Below, piece after piece: positions 62,072-64,000 of a DNA stretch of 64,000 nt (the stretch's first letter is position 1; every line of letters begins with the position of its first letter). The DNA is from DASVTR01 sp036382855 (GTDB lineage Bacteria > Acidobacteriota > Blastocatellia > Pyrinomonadales > Pyrinomonadaceae), in assembly GCA_036382855.1 (NCBI GenBank), contig DASVPO010000007.1, positions 62,001 to 126,000 of the forward strand. The letters run 5' to 3'. The notes under the pieces were generated by a model. That model saw only the letters and a program-made list of their open reading frames with translations, did no database searches and was not told where the DNA came from. A program made the translations under genes and the position numbers.

Positions 62072-63001
62072 TCACTTGCGGCGCAGGAAGCCGAGAATTA
62101 GTTGATTAAACTCTGCCGGCTTTTCCATGTTGGGATGATGGCTGACGCCCTTCATCACGGCTTTCTTAGCAGTGGGGATTTTCGTCGCGAGTATGTCCGC
62201 GATGTTGGTGATGTTGATGAAGTCCTTATCACCGACGACGACGAGCGTCGGAACTTTAATTGTTTGCAATCGTTCAATGACGGGTGCGGTGGGCCAATTC
62301 CAGATGATGGGAGCGGGCGTCGGCCCCCACGTCCTGAAGCTATCCGTCAGCATGTCTCTCATCTTTTGTTGATAGGCCGCGTTCTGTTTGCCGGTCACAA
62401 AGAAAGGATGCTCCAACCAGAGCGCGATGGCTTTATCTCTGCCTTCGGTTTCCGCGACCTCGTAGATGGCTATGGCCTGCTCGTTTTTGACACCCTGATA
62501 ACCTCTGAGGCCGGAGCCGACGAGCACCAAGCGTTCGACCATCTGCGGATATTCGAGCGCCAGATCGGTCGCTATCATTCCGCCGAGCGAAAGCCCTACG
62601 AGCGTCGCCTTCTTGATACGCAAGTGCCTGAGCAGCGCCGCAAGGTCTTCGACGTGAGAGAGCGGCCCCATCGAAAAGTCTGAACGGCCGAAGCCGCGCA
62701 GGTCGTAGCGCAAGACCCTGTAGTGTTTTGCAAACGCATGAAACTGGTCGTCCCACATACGACTGTCGGCCAGCCCGCCATGAATCAGCACGATGTTGCG
62801 CCCGCGTCCGGCCATCTCGTAGTAAAGCTTACCGCCGTTGATTTCCACACGCTCGCTCGTCACGCGCGCCGTCTGGGCCAACAACGCCGTGCTGCAACAG
62901 AACAGTAGAAACAGCAGGCAGCACGCGCCGTTCAGGAGTAAACGACCGAAGCCTTTGCTCTCGCGGCGCGCGTCTGTCTTTGTCGTTAGTTTGAACATCA
63001 T
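62072..63001 (-). CDS. Secreted alpha/beta hydrolase
   Basis: 309 residues. The start is ATG 63001, nine bases after GGAGG; it begins a signal peptide (LLLNGACCLLFLLFCCSTALLAQ). The fold is clear: IVLIHGGLADSRMWDDQ (oxyanion region), YDLRGFGRSD, the nucleophile elbow GLSLGG, VVVGDKDFI with the acid Asp, and the C-terminal SHHPNMEKP His. Close in pattern to esterase and lactonase-like enzymes of the 3-oxoadipate enol-lactonase type. Substrate unknown. Confidence 0.9.
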   Translation of the reverse strand: MMFKLTTKTDARRESKGFGRLLLNGACCLLFLLFCCSTALLAQTARVTSERVEINGGKLYYEMAGRGRNIVLIHGGLADSRMWDDQFHAFAKHYRVLRYDLRGFGRSDFSMGPLSHVEDLAALLRHLRIKKATLVGLSLGGMIATDLALEYPQMVERLVLVGSGLRGYQGVKNEQAIAIYEVAETEGRDKAIALWLEHPFFVTGKQNAAYQQKMRDMLTDSFRTWGPTPAPIIWNWPTAPVIERLQTIKVPTLVVVGDKDFINITNIADILATKIPTAKKAVMKGVSHHPNMEKPAEFNQLILGFLRRK

Positions 63002-63097
63002 CTCGACTGCCCTCCGGCCACAGAACCAAACACGCAGACTTCCTTTTATCACAGGCCGACTTCTATTCTTGCAGGCTTTCAACGCACCCAACCGGCT

Positions 63098-63127
63098 ATG
63101 ACATTATGCCGCAGGGTAAGGCATAAT
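63098..63127 (+). promoter_or_regulatory. Promoter with overlapping palindrome upstream of the fused OGDH gene
   Basis: ATGACA (63098-63103), 18 bases, CATAAT (63122-63127), each one mismatch from consensus. The spacer and -10 are covered by an 8-bp inverted repeat, ATTATGCC (63103-63110) and GGCATAAT (63120-63127), which could be an operator. The leader would be about 170 bases. Confidence 0.55.
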
Positions 63128-63303
63128 AGCTCGTCTTGTCTAAGAAATATTGTGCGCGCGACGCTGCATTAGCCATGCCGTGTGCAATGAAGCGCGGAAG
63201 GTGATAGGCTATCGCTTTCAACTTTAACATTAACGAAGCGCGCCCGCCCGTTTTGCCCGACGCCCTGCGCGCACAGACAATTTTTATCTGAGGTATAAGA
63301 GCC

Positions 63304-64000
63304 TTGAACGATAAGCAACAGACCGCCGATTTGTCAGAAGTGATTGCCGAAAACTTCGGAGCCAACGCAACTTATGTAGAGGGACTGTTGAGCCGTTACC
63401 GCAGCAACCCCGTGCTCGTTGACGAAGCATGGCGCGCTTATTTTACAGAGTTACTCGGCAACGGCGGCGCGACAACAGCCACCTCCGCCTCTTCATCCAC
63501 GCCCGCACCCGAAACCACCGAAAGCCGCACTTCTGCTAACGGCGATGGCGCGACGACGGCGACGACCAACACGTCCACACAGGCTACGACGACAACAGCA
63601 GCAGCCGCGCCCGCTCCGCAACGCGAGCCCGCAGCACAGCCAACTGCGGCCGACAGCGCCGCGGCATCAGCAGAAGCGCAACCGATTCGCGGCGCGGCGC
63701 TCAAGATAGTCGAGAACATGGAGTTGAGCCTCACCGTGCCGACCGCCACCTCGCAGCGGCGCATCCCTGTCAAGCTGTTGGATGAAAATCGCATTATCAT
63801 CAACAAGTATCTCCAACAAAGCGGACGCGGCAAGGCTTCCTATACACATCTCATCGCATGGGCCATCGTTCGCGCTCTCGAAGCCTATCCGCAGCTTAAC
63901 GACGGCTTCAGCGAGCAGGGCGGCGTCCCCATGCGACTGCGCCGCGAGAGCGTCAACCTCGGCGTCGCCATTGACCTCACGAAAAAAGACGGCACACGCA
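63304..64000 (+). CDS. 2-oxoglutarate dehydrogenase with fused E2-type domain, N-terminal part
   Basis: The frame is open from TTG 63304 to the window end, so the gene continues beyond it. The first 45 residues (FGANATYVEGLLSRYRSNP; DEAWRAYFTELLG) are the E1 N-terminal tail that binds partner subunits. A linker of about 85 residues rich in Ala/Thr/Pro follows. From about residue 130 the sequence is a 2-oxoacid dehydrogenase acyltransferase catalytic domain: RGAALKIVENMELSLTVPTA, SYTHLIAWAIVRALEAYPQL, NLGVAIDLTKKDG. This is the Kgd-type multifunctional arrangement of the TCA-cycle enzyme (actinobacteria and some other phyla). The lipoyl domain is absent, as in that type. GAGG lies about 9 bases before the TTG. 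Confidence 0.92.
   Translation, partial: MNDKQQTADLSEVIAENFGANATYVEGLLSRYRSNPVLVDEAWRAYFTELLGNGGATTATSASSSTPAPETTESRTSANGDGATTATTNTSTQATTTTAAAAPAPQREPAAQPTAADSAAASAEAQPIRGAALKIVENMELSLTVPTATSQRRIPVKLLDENRIIINKYLQQSGRGKASYTHLIAWAIVRALEAYPQLNDGFSEQGGVPMRLRRESVNLGVAIDLTKKDGTR

Overview
The window is a moderately GC-rich, gene-dense bacterial chromosome segment with no rRNA, tRNA, CRISPR array, prophage or insertion sequence that I can recognise. I infer Acidobacteriota, probably Blastocatellia. The reasons are two tandem VWFA proteins of the acidobacterial type (37178-39206), the start of a 2-oxoglutarate dehydrogenase with an E2 acyltransferase domain fused ahead of E1 (63304-end), many TTG/GTG starts, and LPS/lipoprotein transport genes that point to a Gram-negative envelope. 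This is from memory of families, not a database search.

Layout. 1-6983: a housekeeping run tilS (5' end missing), hpt, ftsH, folP, a GNAT acetyltransferase, an LptE-like protein and holA, the last four nearly continuous. 7004-7818: a small unknown protein and rpsT on the minus strand, with a perfect promoter for rpsT and a 21-bp hairpin terminator. 8106-12090: phoH, ybeY and a CorC/HlyC-type CBS protein; phoH is interrupted by a 361-residue intein carrying the class 3 signature and a LAGLIDADG endonuclease. 12229-19838: a CWC zinc protein overlapping a deoxyhypusine synthase-like gene, small cysteine proteins, an NlpC/P60 peptidase, a large unknown protein, a SIMPL protein and a putative lytic transglycosylase. 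19913-28393 (minus): an ABC exporter pair, a DICT-GAF-GGDEF diguanylate cyclase, a thioesterase, a YbjQ protein, an alkyltransferase-like protein and a cyclase. 28550-39206 (plus): FAD oxidase, HD phosphohydrolase, a lipoprotein, a LolCDE-like ABC pair, a LolA-like protein, a radical SAM enzyme and the VWFA pair. 39274-46282 (minus): TPR protein, pyruvate kinase, GH15 hydrolase, TMEM175-like channel, TlpA-like thioredoxin, YacG and a Crp/Fnr regulator. 46591-58536: a REC-GGDEF protein with a degenerate receiver, unknown envelope proteins, an M50 protease and HU (minus), lepB, a Yip1/TPR protein, carA, ribH, nusB and a lone cheA. 58634-63001 (minus): a glycosidase-like protein, an amidase, a Tat-signal protein and an alpha/beta hydrolase. 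The window ends in the fused OGDH gene.

Two things stand out. The first is the PhoH intein, with Ala at position 1 and the W/C/T triad expected of class 3 inteins. The second is a set of at least 18 intergenic elements made of short degenerate tandem units (heptamers in the clearest family) arranged as long imperfect palindromes. They fall into several sequence families but share one architecture: on either strand, the arm met first when leaving a gene is purine-rich and carries stop codons. Several supply the stop codon and last residues of the upstream gene. Apart from these, the window reads as ordinary core chromosome: cell envelope, translation, nucleotide and cofactor metabolism, and c-di-GMP signalling.
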